The notes: generated by a model from the sequence alone, not told the origin. A stretch of 64,000 nt of DNA from Microbacterium halophytorum (GCF_002970975.1 NZ_PNFA01000013.1:1-64000); one strand, 5' to 3'. Numbered from the stretch's first letter, positions 18,991 to 28,283 are shown. Numbers and translations: made by a program.

Positions 18991-20418
18991 ATGTCAGTTC
19001 AGGGCTCCGCGAAGGTTTCGCTGCCCACGCTCACCGCGATGGTCGTCGGTTCGATGGTGGGTGCCGGCGTGTTCTCGCTGCCGCAGCGGTTCGCGGCGTC
19101 GACGGGCGTCGCGGGAACGCTGATCGCCTGGGGCATCGCGGGCACGGGAATGCTCACGCTGGCCCTCGTGTTCCAGAGGCTCGCCGTGCGGCGGCCGGAC
19201 CTCGACGCCGGGGTCTACTCGTACGCAAAAGCGGGCTTCGGCGACTTCATGGGGTTCATCGCGACATCCGGATACTGGGCGAGCTCGTTCCTCGGGAACG
19301 TCACGTACTGGGTGCTGATCACCTCGACGCTCGGCCAGTGGTTCCCCGCGCTCGGGGCGGGGGACACCCCGCTGGCCGTCCTCGTGTCGTCGATCGGCCT
19401 CTGGTCGTTCTTCTTCCTCGTCCGCCGCGGCATCAGGGAGGCGACGGCGATCAACCGCATCGTCACTGTGGCGAAGATCGTCCCCATCGCGGTGTTCCTC
19501 CTGCTCGCGGTCTTCGTGTTCGACCCCGCCGTGTTCGCGGCGAACTGGTCGGGCGGCGCCGGCTCTGCGCCCCTGTTCGACCAGGTGCGCGACACGATGC
19601 TGATCACGGTGTTCGTCTTCATCGGGGTGGAGGGCGCGAGCGTCTTCTCCCGGTACGCGCGCACGCGCAGGGACGTCGGCCGAGCGACCGTGCTCGGATT
19701 CCTCAGCGTGCTGTCGATCTTCGCGTCCGTGACCATCGTCTCGTTCGGCGTGCTCCCCACGGCGGAGCTCGCGGCGCTGCCGCAGCCGTCGATGGCGGGC
19801 GTGCTCGAAGCCGCTGTGGGCTCATGGGGCGGCGTGCTCGTCAGCATCGGGATGATCATCGCGGTGCTCGGCGCCTACCTCGCGTGGACGCTGATGGCGG
19901 CCGAGGTCGTGGCAGAGGCGGCGGAGCACGGCGACATGCCGCGCTTCCTCGCGACGCAGAACCGCAGGGGCGCACCCGTGAACGCGCTCGTGCTGAGCAT
20001 CGCGCTCGCCCAGGTCGCGCTCGTGCTGACCTATTTCTCGGCCGATGCGTTCGACTTCGCGCTCGATATGACCTCGGTGATGGTGCTGGTCCCGTTCCTG
20101 CTGGCGGCTCTGTACGCGCTCAAGCTCCGGGTCACGAGGGAGACGTACGCGGAGGCGGGGCGGGCGGTGCTCTGGGGCGACCTCGCGATCGCGGCGCTCG
20201 CCTCGGCGTACACGGCGTTCCTGCTGTTCGCCGCCGGGATCGATCTCCTGCTGCTGTCCTGCCTGTTCTACGCCCCCGCGACGGTGCTGTTCGCGATGAC
20301 GCGGCGCGAGCAGGGCCGACGACCCTTCCGTGCGCGCGAGCTGGTCATGCTGGCGGTCGTGATCGCGATGGCGGTCGCGGCCCTGGTCGGGCTGGCCACG
20401 GGGCGGATCGCGCCCTGA
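18991..20418 (+). CDS. APC-family basic amino acid/polyamine antiporter
   Basis: The 475-residue membrane protein has about 12 hydrophobic segments. Its first helix carries the APC signature MVVGSMVGAGVFSLPQRFAA near residues 14-33. The family exchanges arginine/ornithine, lysine/cadaverine or similar pairs. KAGFGDFMGFIATSGYW and GVEGASVFSRYARTRRDVG are typical of the arginine/ornithine (ArcD-like) branch. GGAAGG lies upstream of ATG 18991. It has no neighbouring decarboxylase or deiminase, so the substrate is not set by context. Confidence 0.83.
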   Translation: MSVQGSAKVSLPTLTAMVVGSMVGAGVFSLPQRFAASTGVAGTLIAWGIAGTGMLTLALVFQRLAVRRPDLDAGVYSYAKAGFGDFMGFIATSGYWASSFLGNVTYWVLITSTLGQWFPALGAGDTPLAVLVSSIGLWSFFFLVRRGIREATAINRIVTVAKIVPIAVFLLLAVFVFDPAVFAANWSGGAGSAPLFDQVRDTMLITVFVFIGVEGASVFSRYARTRRDVGRATVLGFLSVLSIFASVTIVSFGVLPTAELAALPQPSMAGVLEAAVGSWGGVLVSIGMIIAVLGAYLAWTLMAAEVVAEAAEHGDMPRFLATQNRRGAPVNALVLSIALAQVALVLTYFSADAFDFALDMTSVMVLVPFLLAALYALKLRVTRETYAEAGRAVLWGDLAIAALASAYTAFLLFAAGIDLLLLSCLFYAPATVLFAMTRREQGRRPFRARELVMLAVVIAMAVAALVGLATGRIAP

Positions 20419-20455
20419 GGAACGGATCCGCCCCGGCCGAGGCCGTCGCGCGGGG

Positions 20456-21913
20456 TCAGAACGGGTAGTCGGCGATCTCCGGCCGCACCGTGAGCCACTG
20501 GATCTCGGTGAACGCTTCGAGGTTCGTCGTGGCCCCGCCGATGCGGGTGCCGTTGCCCGACGACTTCGTGCCGCCGAACGGCGCCTGCGACTCGTCGGAC
20601 ACCGTCTGCTCGTTGATGTGCACCTTGCCGCTGTCGAGGCGGTCGGCGATCACCATGGCGTCGCTGACGTTGCCGAGCACGCCGATCGAGAGGCCGAAGT
20701 CGCAGTCGTTCGCGAGCTCGACCGCCTCGTCGACCGTCGAGAACTTCATGACGGGGGCGACGGGGCCGAAGATCTCCTCCGCCCATGCGCGGTTGTCTCG
20801 GTCGAGATCCGTGATCACGGTGGGGCGGAAGAACCGGCCCTCGTGGGTGCCTCCCGCGGCGATCGTCGCGCCCGCGGAGCGCGCGTCGGCCACGATCTCG
20901 GCGCAGTGCCGCGTCTGGCCGTCGTCGATGAGGGGGCCGAGGGCGACCTGTTCGCTCGCCGGGTCGCCGACGGGCAGCGCGTTCGCCTTCTCGACGAGGG
21001 CGGCGACGTACTCGTCGTACACCGACTCGTGCACGATGTGGCGGCCCGTCGTCATGCAGATCTGGCCCTGGTGCATCCACGAGCCGAACGCCGCCGCGCT
21101 CGCCGCCTTGGCGACGTCGACGCCGGGGAGCACGATCATGGCGTTGTTGCCGCCGAGCTCCAGGTGGGCGCGCTTCAGCAGGCGCCCGCAGGTCTCGCCG
21201 ATCTTCCGGCCGGCGCCGGTGGATCCGGTGAAGGCGACCATGCCGACCTCGGGGGCATCGACGACGGCCGACCCGACGTCCGCACCGCCCGGCAGCAGCT
21301 GCAGCACGCCGGCCGGCAGGCCCGCCTCCTCGAAGACGCGCATGATCGACACGCCGGCGCACACGGCCGTGCGGGGGTCCGGCTTGAGCAGCACGGCGTT
21401 CCCGGTCGCGAGCGCGGGGGCGACGGCGCGGATAGCCAGGATGAGCGGGAAGTTGAACGGCGCGATCACCGAGACGACGCCGATCGGCTTGCGACGCGCG
21501 AACGACCAGCGCGCCTCGTCGCTCGGCAGCACCTCGCCCTGCGCGAGGTGGGGGAGCGCCGACGAGTCGAAGCACTCGTTCGCGGCGATGTGGGTCTCCA
21601 GCCCCGCCTTGGGCGGGATGGACCCGGCCTCGCGGATGATCCAGCCCTGGATCTCCTCCGCGTGCTCCTCGAAGAGGAGGCCGGCCCGGCGCAGCACGGC
21701 CGCGCGCTCCTCCGGTGCCTTCGCCGCCCAGCCGCGCTGCGCCTCGGCGGCTCGTGCGGAGGCGGCGTACGCGTCGGAGGCGTCGGCGGAACCGATGCTG
21801 CCGAGCACCTCGCCCGTTGCGGGCGCGACGACGTCGTAGGCGCCGCCGTGACCCGGCTGCCACGATCCGGTGCTGATCCTGCCGCTCCAGAGTGCGGTGT
21901 CGAGAAGTGTCAT
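20456..21913 (-). CDS. Benzaldehyde dehydrogenase (aldehyde dehydrogenase family)
   Basis: This 485-residue enzyme is an NAD(P)-dependent aldehyde dehydrogenase. The general base Glu is in HLELGGNNAMIVLPG and the nucleophilic Cys in MHQGQICMTTGRH. The cofactor loop is GMVAFTGSTGAGRKIGE. It lies 31 bases after the benzoylformate decarboxylase gene on the same strand, so its substrate is probably the benzaldehyde made by that enzyme, giving benzoate. This matches the mdlC-mdlD order of mandelate pathways. Substrate assignment rests on context. Confidence 0.87.
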   Translation of the reverse strand: MTLLDTALWSGRISTGSWQPGHGGAYDVVAPATGEVLGSIGSADASDAYAASARAAEAQRGWAAKAPEERAAVLRRAGLLFEEHAEEIQGWIIREAGSIPPKAGLETHIAANECFDSSALPHLAQGEVLPSDEARWSFARRKPIGVVSVIAPFNFPLILAIRAVAPALATGNAVLLKPDPRTAVCAGVSIMRVFEEAGLPAGVLQLLPGGADVGSAVVDAPEVGMVAFTGSTGAGRKIGETCGRLLKRAHLELGGNNAMIVLPGVDVAKAASAAAFGSWMHQGQICMTTGRHIVHESVYDEYVAALVEKANALPVGDPASEQVALGPLIDDGQTRHCAEIVADARSAGATIAAGGTHEGRFFRPTVITDLDRDNRAWAEEIFGPVAPVMKFSTVDEAVELANDCDFGLSIGVLGNVSDAMVIADRLDSGKVHINEQTVSDESQAPFGGTKSSGNGTRIGGATTNLEAFTEIQWLTVRPEIADYPF

Positions 21914-21944
21914 GATCTCTCCTTCGAGGGGTGTGGGTGGAAGC

Positions 21945-23522
21945 CTAGAAGACGATGCGCGCGTCGATCAGCACGGGGCCGTCCGCTGCCAGGGCCGCGT
22001 CGTATGCCGCGCGGAACGCGTCGGGCGTCGTGACGCGGCTGGCGGGCACGCCGTAGCCCGTCGCGAGAGCGACGAAATCGATGCCGGGCACGTCGAGACC
22101 GGGGGCGTCGAGCGCGTCGAGCACAGCGGCGAACCCGCGCAGCGCGCCGTACGTGCCGTTGTTCGCGATGACGAACACCGTGCGGGTGCGCTGCTGAGCG
22201 GCGGTCCACAGCGCGGTGATGCCGTAATTGGCGCTGCCGTCGCCGACGACCGCGACGACGGTGTCGTCGGGGCGCGCGAGCGAGACGCCGACCGCCGCGG
22301 GCAGCCCGAAGCCGAGCCCGCCCGATGCCGGGAAGTGATAGCTGTCCGGCTCGGTCATGGCGACGCGCTCGAGGAACATCGTGTCGAGCGTGGTCGTCTC
22401 GTTCACGTAGGTGATGCCCGGAGCGGACCGCTCGTCGAGGATCTCGAGGATCTCTTCCCCTGTCATGCCGCCGGGGGCGCGGCGGACGGCCGGCGCCGGC
22501 CGCGGAGTCAGGCGCTCGCCGCGGTCGGCGACGCCCTCGGCGAGCCCGGCCAGGGCGGCGCCGACGGGGGTGACCGTCGCGGAGCCGAAGGGGGCGCGGG
22601 CCGCCTCGGACGGGTCCTGCGTGAGGTGCAGCACGCGAGTCCCCTCCGGCAGGTAGGAGCCCTCCTCGTAGCGGTGATAGCGGAAGGCGGGCGCGCCGAT
22701 CACGACGATCAGGTCGTGGCCCTCCAGCGCGCCCCGCAGCGCGTTCTTCCCGGTCTGCAGCTGCCCGCGGAAATGCGGGTGCGTCGTCGGGAACGGGCAG
22801 CGCGACGGCGAGGGGGCGACCCAGACGGGGGCGCCGAGGCGTTCCGCGAGGGCGACGGCGTGCGGCTGGGCGCGCTCGGCGTCGACATCCGGTCCGAGCA
22901 CGAGCACGGGGGCCCGAGCGGCGTCGAGGTCGGCGACGAGCGCCGCGAGCTGGCCGCCGTCGAGCGCGGCCGCGTGCCGCACGGATCGCGACGCGAGCAG
23001 GGCGTCATCGGCGGGTGCCGGTTGCGACCAGTCGTCATACGGGACCGAGAGGTAGACGGGCCCGCGCGGCGAGCTGCCCGCCTCGTGGATCGCGTGCGCG
23101 ACCGACCGCGAGACGTCGTCGGGGGAGAGCGGCTCGTGCGAGTGCTTCACGAGCGGGCGCGGCAGCAGCGCCGCATCGACGCTCGAGAGCATGACCTCCT
23201 GCCCGACGGTGCTGCGGACCTGCTGACCGGCGAGCAGCACGAGCGGCGAGTGCGCGTAATGCGCGTTCGTGAGCGCCCCCATGGCGTTGCCCGTTCCGGA
23301 TGCCGCGTGCAGGCTCACGAACGCCGGGCGACCCGTTGCCTGCGCGTAGCCGTCGGCCATGCCGACGACGGCGCCCTCGTGCAGGCCGAGGACGTACCGG
23401 AAGTCGTCGGGCATCCCCGCGAGGAACGGCAGTTCGTTCGAACCGGGGTTTCCGAAGACCGTCGTCATCCCGTGCGCACGCAGGATCTCGTACGTCGTGT
23501 CGCGCACCGTTGCTCGTGTCAT
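21945..23522 (-). CDS. mdlC: Benzoylformate decarboxylase
   Basis: This thiamine-diphosphate enzyme of 525 residues converts benzoylformate to benzaldehyde. The N-terminus is close to characterised MdlC: VFGNPGSNELPFLAGMPDDF near residues 22-41 holds the active-site Ser. The catalytic Glu lies in LGLHEGAVVGMADGYAQATG and the active-site His in SLHAASGTGNAMGAL. RPLVKHSHEPLS also matches. The cofactor motif GDGSANYGITALW ends in ANNGTYGAL. No mandelate racemase or dehydrogenase is in the window, so benzoylformate may come from elsewhere. A -35/-10 pair (TTGGCG, 18 bases, TACGGT) lies directly upstream. Confidence 0.92.
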   Translation of the reverse strand: MTRATVRDTTYEILRAHGMTTVFGNPGSNELPFLAGMPDDFRYVLGLHEGAVVGMADGYAQATGRPAFVSLHAASGTGNAMGALTNAHYAHSPLVLLAGQQVRSTVGQEVMLSSVDAALLPRPLVKHSHEPLSPDDVSRSVAHAIHEAGSSPRGPVYLSVPYDDWSQPAPADDALLASRSVRHAAALDGGQLAALVADLDAARAPVLVLGPDVDAERAQPHAVALAERLGAPVWVAPSPSRCPFPTTHPHFRGQLQTGKNALRGALEGHDLIVVIGAPAFRYHRYEEGSYLPEGTRVLHLTQDPSEAARAPFGSATVTPVGAALAGLAEGVADRGERLTPRPAPAVRRAPGGMTGEEILEILDERSAPGITYVNETTTLDTMFLERVAMTEPDSYHFPASGGLGFGLPAAVGVSLARPDDTVVAVVGDGSANYGITALWTAAQQRTRTVFVIANNGTYGALRGFAAVLDALDAPGLDVPGIDFVALATGYGVPASRVTTPDAFRAAYDAALAADGPVLIDARIVF

Positions 23523-23606
23523 GCTCCCGACCGTACGCAGTCAGCCTCATGCGCGCCAATACATATCAGCACTGATATTCATAGACATCGTCTATAGGAT
23601 GGCCGC
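23523..23606. promoter_or_regulatory. mdlC / LysR divergent promoter with two dyads
   Basis: For mdlC (minus) a -35 TTGGCG at 23554-23559 and a -10 TACGGT at 23530-23535 are spaced 18 bp, with the ATG seven bases further. For the LysR gene a -10 TAGGAT at 23595-23600 lies six bases before ATG. Dyad 1, ATATCAG-CA-CTGATAT (23563-23578), lies just upstream of the mdlC -35. Dyad 2, ATAGAC-ATC-GTCTAT (23581-23595), contains a T-N11-A LysR box and touches the regulator's own -10. This fits activation of mdlC and autorepression. Confidence 0.75.
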
Positions 23607-24509
23607 ATGTCCGTCGACCTGAACCTGCTGCGCACGTTCCTCGCGATCCTCGATGCGGGGTCGGTGACGGCCGCCGCCGATGACCTCCGCCTCACCCAGC
23701 CCACCGTGTCGCACGCGCTCGGCCGCCTGCGCGAGCAGCTGGGCGACCCGCTGTTCGTCCGGCACGGCGCAGGCATCGTGCCGACGGAGCGCGCCGTGGA
23801 GCTCGGGCCCCTCGTGCGCTCCGCGCTCGCGAACCTCGATGACGCGGTCGACGCGCACCGCGCGTTCGATCCGGCGACGACGGAACGGGAGTTCCGCATC
23901 CGGCTGTCCGACATCGGCGAGTCGAGCTTCCTGCCCGCCGTGCTGCGGGCCATGGCGGCGGAGGCGCCGTTCGCGTCGGTCATCGTCGAGCAGACGCCGA
24001 TCGACGAGGTCGTCGACGCCCTCGCACGCGGTGCGATCGATGCCGCGATCGCGTCGGTCGAGCTCGACGTCTCGGGGCGGGCTGCTGTGCTGCGCGGCGA
24101 TCACTACGTCGCGCTCATGCATCCGGATGACGCCCCGGCGGCTCTCCGACTGACGGCGGAGGAGGTCGCCGAGCGCGCGCACGCGGTCGTCAGCAAGCGG
24201 GCGGGGCATGCGCAGATCGATGCGGCGCTCGCGGCCGTCGGCGTGGTGCGCCGGGCGGCGGTGCAGGTGCAGCACTTCCTCGCGCTGCCGCAGCTGGTCG
24301 CGGACGGTGGGCTGATGGCCGTGATGCCCGTGCACATGGCGGACGCCGTCGCGCCTACGTGGGGCCTCGCGGTGCGCGAGCTGCCGAAGGGCATGCCCGA
24401 GTTCGACGTGAACCTGTACTGGGACGCGGCCGTGACGGGGGCGACGGGGCCGCGCGCGTGGTTCATCGGCCTGGCACGGCGTGCGCTGGCGGAAGCGCGG
24501 AACGGCTGA
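23607..24509 (+). CDS. LysR-family transcriptional regulator of the benzoylformate operon
   Basis: The 300-residue protein has a LysR winged helix-turn-helix at residues 1-65 (LNLLRTFLAILDAGSVTAAA, DDLRLTQPTVSHALGRLREQ) and a substrate-binding domain of the PBP2 type after residue 88. It is divergent from mdlC across 84 bases that hold two dyads. It probably senses benzoylformate or a related aromatic acid. The gene appears leaderless. It converges on the MFS gene, with a shared terminator between them. Confidence 0.88.
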   Translation: MSVDLNLLRTFLAILDAGSVTAAADDLRLTQPTVSHALGRLREQLGDPLFVRHGAGIVPTERAVELGPLVRSALANLDDAVDAHRAFDPATTEREFRIRLSDIGESSFLPAVLRAMAAEAPFASVIVEQTPIDEVVDALARGAIDAAIASVELDVSGRAAVLRGDHYVALMHPDDAPAALRLTAEEVAERAHAVVSKRAGHAQIDAALAAVGVVRRAAVQVQHFLALPQLVADGGLMAVMPVHMADAVAPTWGLAVRELPKGMPEFDVNLYWDAAVTGATGPRAWFIGLARRALAEARNG

Positions 24510-24537
24510 GCCCCCGTGTGGGGGGCTCAGCCGTTCC
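24499..24537. terminator. Bidirectional terminator between lysR and MFS genes
   Basis: A 17-bp stem (left arm GGAACGGCTGAGCCCCC, right arm GGGGGCTCAGCCGTTCC) overlaps the lysR stop codon and lies between two convergent genes. Confidence 0.75.
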
Positions 24538-24546
24538 GTCCGCGGA

Positions 24547-25782
24547 TCACGCGCGGGCGGATTCCTGGGATTCCTGCGCCGCCAGGGCCGCCGCGGTCGA
24601 TGCCTTCGGCTTCGGGATCGAGAGTACGGCGACGAACGCGATGACCGCGGCCGCGGCGAACATGTAGAAGCCGGCGGGGTAGGCGATGCCCGCCGTCACG
24701 AGCACGCCGGAGATGAGCGGGCCGACGATGGCACCCAGGCGGCCGACGCCCGAGGTGAAGCCCATGCCGGTCGCCGTGAGCGCCTTGGGGTACACGTAGC
24801 CGACGAGGCCGTAGATGAGCACCTGCGCGCTGAAGACGAACACGCCCGTGGCCATCAGCACCGCATCGAGCAGCAGCTCGTTCGTGAAGGGGATGCTCAG
24901 GACCGACAGCAGCACGGCGGAGGCGCCGAACCAGATCAGGATCGTGCCCTTGACGCCCTTCGCGTCGCCGATCCTGCCGCCGACGAGCAGGCCGATGATC
25001 GCGCCGACGTTCATGACGAAGAGCATCACGAGGGAGTTGGACATCGGGTAGCCGGCCTCGGCCATGATCTTCGGCAGCCAGGTGTTCAGGCCGTAGACCA
25101 GGAGCAGGCCCATGAAGGTGCCGACCCAGAGGCCGATCGTGATGCGGCCGCGGCCGCTCGTGAACAGGTCTCGCACACCGTACCGCGGGCCAGGGGCCGC
25201 CTCCGCGTTCGCGAGCGGGTGGGTCTCGGGAAGCTTCGCCCACATGACGGGGACGAGGGCCAGCCCGATGAGGCCGCCGAGGTAGAACAGCCAGTGCCAG
25301 TTGCCGCCGAGCCAGAGGGCGCCGAGCGACGCGAGCACGGCCCCGGCGTGGTAGCCGGTCATCGTGATCGTCGAGGCGTGGGCCTTGCGGCCGCCGGGCG
25401 CTGACTCCTGCATCATCGTGACGGCGACGGGCATGCAGCCGCCGAGGCCGAGGCCGGCGATGAACCGGACGGCGCCCATCATCGCGGCGTTCGGCATGAG
25501 GGGGAACACGAGGGTGAAGATCGAGAACACGAGGATGCACGCCATCAGGGGCCCGCGCCGCCCGAACCGATCCGCGAGCGGGCCGATCGCCGTGGCGCCG
25601 GCGCCGACGCCGACGAGCGAGATCGTCGCGACGAACGTCATCTCGGCTGCGGTGACGCCGACCCCGTGCGCCGGGTCCGTGAGGACCGGGATGGTCGCGC
25701 CGAGCGCGACGATGTCAAAGCCCTCGAATGCGACCGTCAGCCAGCACAGGGCGACGATCCAAGGGCGGGACGCGGTTTTCAT
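24547..25782 (-). CDS. MFS aromatic acid:H+ symporter (AAHS family)
   Basis: The 411-residue carrier has 12 predicted membrane segments. FEGFDIVALGATIPVL in helix 1 is the family form of the DGxD region. ADRFGRRGPLMACILVF marks the loop 2-3 motif and ESAPGGRKAHASTITMTGYH the middle region. Family members import benzoate, 4-hydroxybenzoate or protocatechuate. Closeness to mdlC suggests benzoylformate, mandelate or benzoate. ATG 25782 is chosen over 25797 because GGAG lies nine bases upstream of it. Confidence 0.85.
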   Translation of the reverse strand: MKTASRPWIVALCWLTVAFEGFDIVALGATIPVLTDPAHGVGVTAAEMTFVATISLVGVGAGATAIGPLADRFGRRGPLMACILVFSIFTLVFPLMPNAAMMGAVRFIAGLGLGGCMPVAVTMMQESAPGGRKAHASTITMTGYHAGAVLASLGALWLGGNWHWLFYLGGLIGLALVPVMWAKLPETHPLANAEAAPGPRYGVRDLFTSGRGRITIGLWVGTFMGLLLVYGLNTWLPKIMAEAGYPMSNSLVMLFVMNVGAIIGLLVGGRIGDAKGVKGTILIWFGASAVLLSVLSIPFTNELLLDAVLMATGVFVFSAQVLIYGLVGYVYPKALTATGMGFTSGVGRLGAIVGPLISGVLVTAGIAYPAGFYMFAAAAVIAFVAVLSIPKPKASTAAALAAQESQESARA

Positions 25783-25949
25783 CGTTGAGTTCTCCATTGC
25801 GTCGTCGGCCGTGCACGCCTTCGTACGGCACGTCCCCGCTGTCAGCGGACCGAATCAGTGTCCGCCCGCCAGAGTATGTCGTCAAATAGATGGCATGACA
25901 GAACCGTATGCGCTCAGTGCATACCGTCGCGCGGCGGGGGCGCGCGAGC

Positions 25950-26318
25950 TCAGGCCCTGCCGCGGAGCCTGTCGATGTCCCGGCGCTCGCGCTTGGTCGG
26001 GCGCCCGGCGCCGCGGTCCCGGAGGCCGGGCGGCGCGACGAACTCCCGCGGGGGCGGGGGAGGCGTGCGGTCCTCGTAGGCCTTCGCCGCGATCGGCGCG
26101 CCCACCCGCTTGGTCAGCAGCTGCGCGACGCCGAGGATCTTCGTGATGTGCCCGATGCGCACGCGCACCTCGTCGCCGACGCGCAGCGCGTGCGCCGCCT
26201 TGACGGGGTCGCCGTTGACGCGCACGTGACCGCCGCGCACGGCGGTCGTCGCGAGCGAGCGGGTCTTGTAGACGCGCACGGCCCACAGCCACACGTCCAA
26301 TCGCACCGACTCGGCCAT
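25950..26318 (-). CDS. S4-domain RNA-binding protein, Hsp15-like
   Basis: This 122-residue protein has an S4 domain at residues 5-65 (VRLDVWLWAVRVYKTRSLAT then RVNGDPVKAAHALRVGDEVR). A basic, Pro-rich tail (RPTKRERRDIDRLRGRA) follows. Hsp15 relatives bind nascent-chain-blocked 50S subunits and support recycling. ATG 26318 is chosen because a TACCAT -10 box lies six bases before it. An upstream in-frame ATG would place the start ahead of the transcript. Confidence 0.83.
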   Translation of the reverse strand: MAESVRLDVWLWAVRVYKTRSLATTAVRGGHVRVNGDPVKAAHALRVGDEVRVRIGHITKILGVAQLLTKRVGAPIAAKAYEDRTPPPPPREFVAPPGLRDRGAGRPTKRERRDIDRLRGRA

Positions 26319-26330
26319 CCGCCCATGGTA
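26319..26330 (-). promoter_or_regulatory. Leaderless -10 box for the S4 protein gene
   Basis: On the minus strand TACCAT (26330-26325) is followed by GGGCGG and the ATG at 26318. Confidence 0.55.
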
Positions 26331-26371
26331 CTGCGGCAGAGGCATCCGGAACCGGCCGCGTCGCGGGACGC

Positions 26372-26409
26372 GGAAGCCCCGGGCGCGCGGCGGCGCGCCC
26401 GGGGCTTCC
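26372..26409. terminator. Terminator-like hairpin after the MFS gene
   Basis: A perfect 17-bp stem (GGAAGCCCCGGGCGCGC with GCGCGCCCGGGGCTTCC) and 4-base loop lies 9 bases beyond the stop of the minus-strand MFS gene. Confidence 0.7.
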
Positions 26410-26417
26410 CGCAGAGG

Positions 26418-27665
26418 TCAGGCGGCGTCGCCGAGCAGGGCGGCCTCCGCCTCCTCCGCGGCGTCGGCGTCGTGCGCGTCGATCACGGCGAGTGGGCGCT
26501 TCGCGAACGCGAGCACGAGCGTCGCGACGACGGCGGCGCCGGCCGCGAACACGTACGGCACCGTGTCGCTGAACTGCGCGCCGAGCCAGGCGGCCAGCGG
26601 CGGGGCGGCGGCACCGCCGAGGAAGCGGACCGCCGAGTACGACGATGACGCGACCTGGCGGGGCAGGTCGGTGGCCTCCATGACGGCCTCGGTGAGCGTC
26701 GTGTTGCACACGCCCAGGAACAGCCCGCCCACGATGATGCAGGTCACGAGCGCGGCGGGTGTCTCGACGAGGACGCCGGCGACGACGAGGTCGACCGCGA
26801 GCAGGGGGAGGGCGACCATCAGCGTGACGCGGCGGCCCCAGGCGCGGATCATGATGGGGGCGAGCCAGACGCTCGTGATCGCGAGCGCGATGCCCCAGCC
26901 GAAGAACGTGTAACCGATGCCCATGGCGCCGAAGCCGAGGGGGAACGGTGAGTACGCGAGCAGGATGAAGAACGCGACGTTGTAGAACAGCGCCGTGACC
27001 GCGAGCGTGCCGAGCGCCGGCCGGCCGAGAGCCGTGATGGGCGCGGAGAGCTTGATCGGCGACCGCTTCTCGTGCGGTGTGCGCAGGAGGGTGAGGATCG
27101 CGATGAACGCGATCGCCATCAGCGCGGCGACGCCGAAGAACGGCCCGCGCCAACTGACCTCGCCGAGCAGGCCGCCCACGAGCGGTCCGACGGCGATGCC
27201 GATTCCGAGGGCCGCCTCGTAGAGGACGATGGCCTGGCCGGAGCCGCCGGAGGCGGCCCCGACGATCGCCGCCAGCGCGGTCGAGATGAACAGGGCGTTC
27301 CCGAGCCCCCATCCGGCGCGGAACCCGATGACCTCGTCGACCGAGCCGCTGATCGCGCACAGGAACGCGAAGACGACGACGAGTGCGAGCCCGATCAGCA
27401 GCGACGCCTTCGTGCCGATGCGGCTCGACACGAAGCTCGTGACGAGCATGGCCAGGCCCGTCACCGCGAGGTAGCTCGTGAACAGCAGCTCCGACTGGAA
27501 CGGCGTCGCGTGGAGCTGCTCGGCGATCGCCGGCAGGATCGGGTCGACGAGGCCGATGCCCATGAAAGCGACGACGCAGGCGAACGCGATCGCCCAGACG
27601 GCCAGCGGCTGCTTCCAGATGGGCGCGGAGGGCGCGGAGGGCGCGGCGGATCGGGGCTTGCTCAC
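26418..27665 (-). CDS. MFS transporter, multidrug-efflux type
   Basis: This 415-residue protein has 12 hydrophobic helices, with the first at VWAIAFACVVAFMGIGLVDP. SRIGTKASLLIGLALVVVF is the loop 2-3 motif. The middle has LGIGIAVGPLVGGLLGEVSW, which is antiporter motif C of drug exporters. A short acidic C-terminus (DAHDADAAEEAEAALLGDAA) ends the protein. It is followed by a MarR gene in the same orientation, 168 bases upstream. A drug or aromatic efflux role is likely but the substrate is not readable. Confidence 0.8.
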   Translation of the reverse strand: MSKPRSAAPSAPSAPIWKQPLAVWAIAFACVVAFMGIGLVDPILPAIAEQLHATPFQSELLFTSYLAVTGLAMLVTSFVSSRIGTKASLLIGLALVVVFAFLCAISGSVDEVIGFRAGWGLGNALFISTALAAIVGAASGGSGQAIVLYEAALGIGIAVGPLVGGLLGEVSWRGPFFGVAALMAIAFIAILTLLRTPHEKRSPIKLSAPITALGRPALGTLAVTALFYNVAFFILLAYSPFPLGFGAMGIGYTFFGWGIALAITSVWLAPIMIRAWGRRVTLMVALPLLAVDLVVAGVLVETPAALVTCIIVGGLFLGVCNTTLTEAVMEATDLPRQVASSSYSAVRFLGGAAAPPLAAWLGAQFSDTVPYVFAAGAAVVATLVLAFAKRPLAVIDAHDADAAEEAEAALLGDAA

Positions 27666-27833
27666 GCGGGGTCCTTTCTGCTGTGGGATGGGGGAGGATT
27701 CTGGGCTCGAGGCACGCCGCGGCCGTCTCGGCGCGGGTCTGCTGCGGTGCGAGCAGGATTCGCCGCGGGCGCGGCGGACGCCCGTGCGGCGCGTAGGGGC
27801 GTCCAGCCGGGCGCCCGCCGCACGGTCGGCGCG

Positions 27834-28283
27834 CTACGGTGCGTCGGGATCACCGATGCCGTCGGTGATCGCCGCGGCGATCTCGGCGGTGCGCCGGATG
27901 GCGGCCCAATCCGCGTCGCTCAGGCCGGAGAACCGGGGGATGAGCGCCGCGGTGAGCTCCTTGCGCCAAGCGAAATAGGCGTCGACGCCGGCATCGGTCA
28001 CGTCGACGCGCACGACGCGCGAATCGTCCGGGTCGTGCGTGCGCTCGACGAGGCCGGCCTCGCTCATCGTCTTGATGAGGCGGGTCATGCCCGGTTGGCT
28101 GACGCGGCTGATCCTGGCCAGGTCGCCGAGGCGCTGGGGGCCGCCCTCGCGTAGGATCGCCAGGGTGCGCCACTGGGCGGACGGGGTCTCGCTCCGCGTA
28201 TCGAGCGCGGCGATGCGGGTCAGCGCATGAGCGCCGACGATCAGCGCCTCGAGATCGCGTTCCCTGTCCACGTCCGAAAGCAT
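27834..28283 (-). CDS. MarR-family transcriptional regulator
   Basis: The 149-residue regulator shows the MarR winged helix at residues about 35-105, with SAQWRTLAILREGGPQRLGD, SRVSQPGMTRLIKTMSEAGL and the wing DPDDSRVVRVDVTDAG. The ATG lies within a 28-bp palindrome, so it is probably autorepressed. It is divergent from a CynX-like MFS gene and upstream of another MFS gene. It could control both. A frame continuing upstream has no coding character and is a shadow. Confidence 0.87.
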   Translation of the reverse strand: MLSDVDRERDLEALIVGAHALTRIAALDTRSETPSAQWRTLAILREGGPQRLGDLARISRVSQPGMTRLIKTMSEAGLVERTHDPDDSRVVRVDVTDAGVDAYFAWRKELTAALIPRFSGLSDADWAAIRRTAEIAAAITDGIGDPDAP

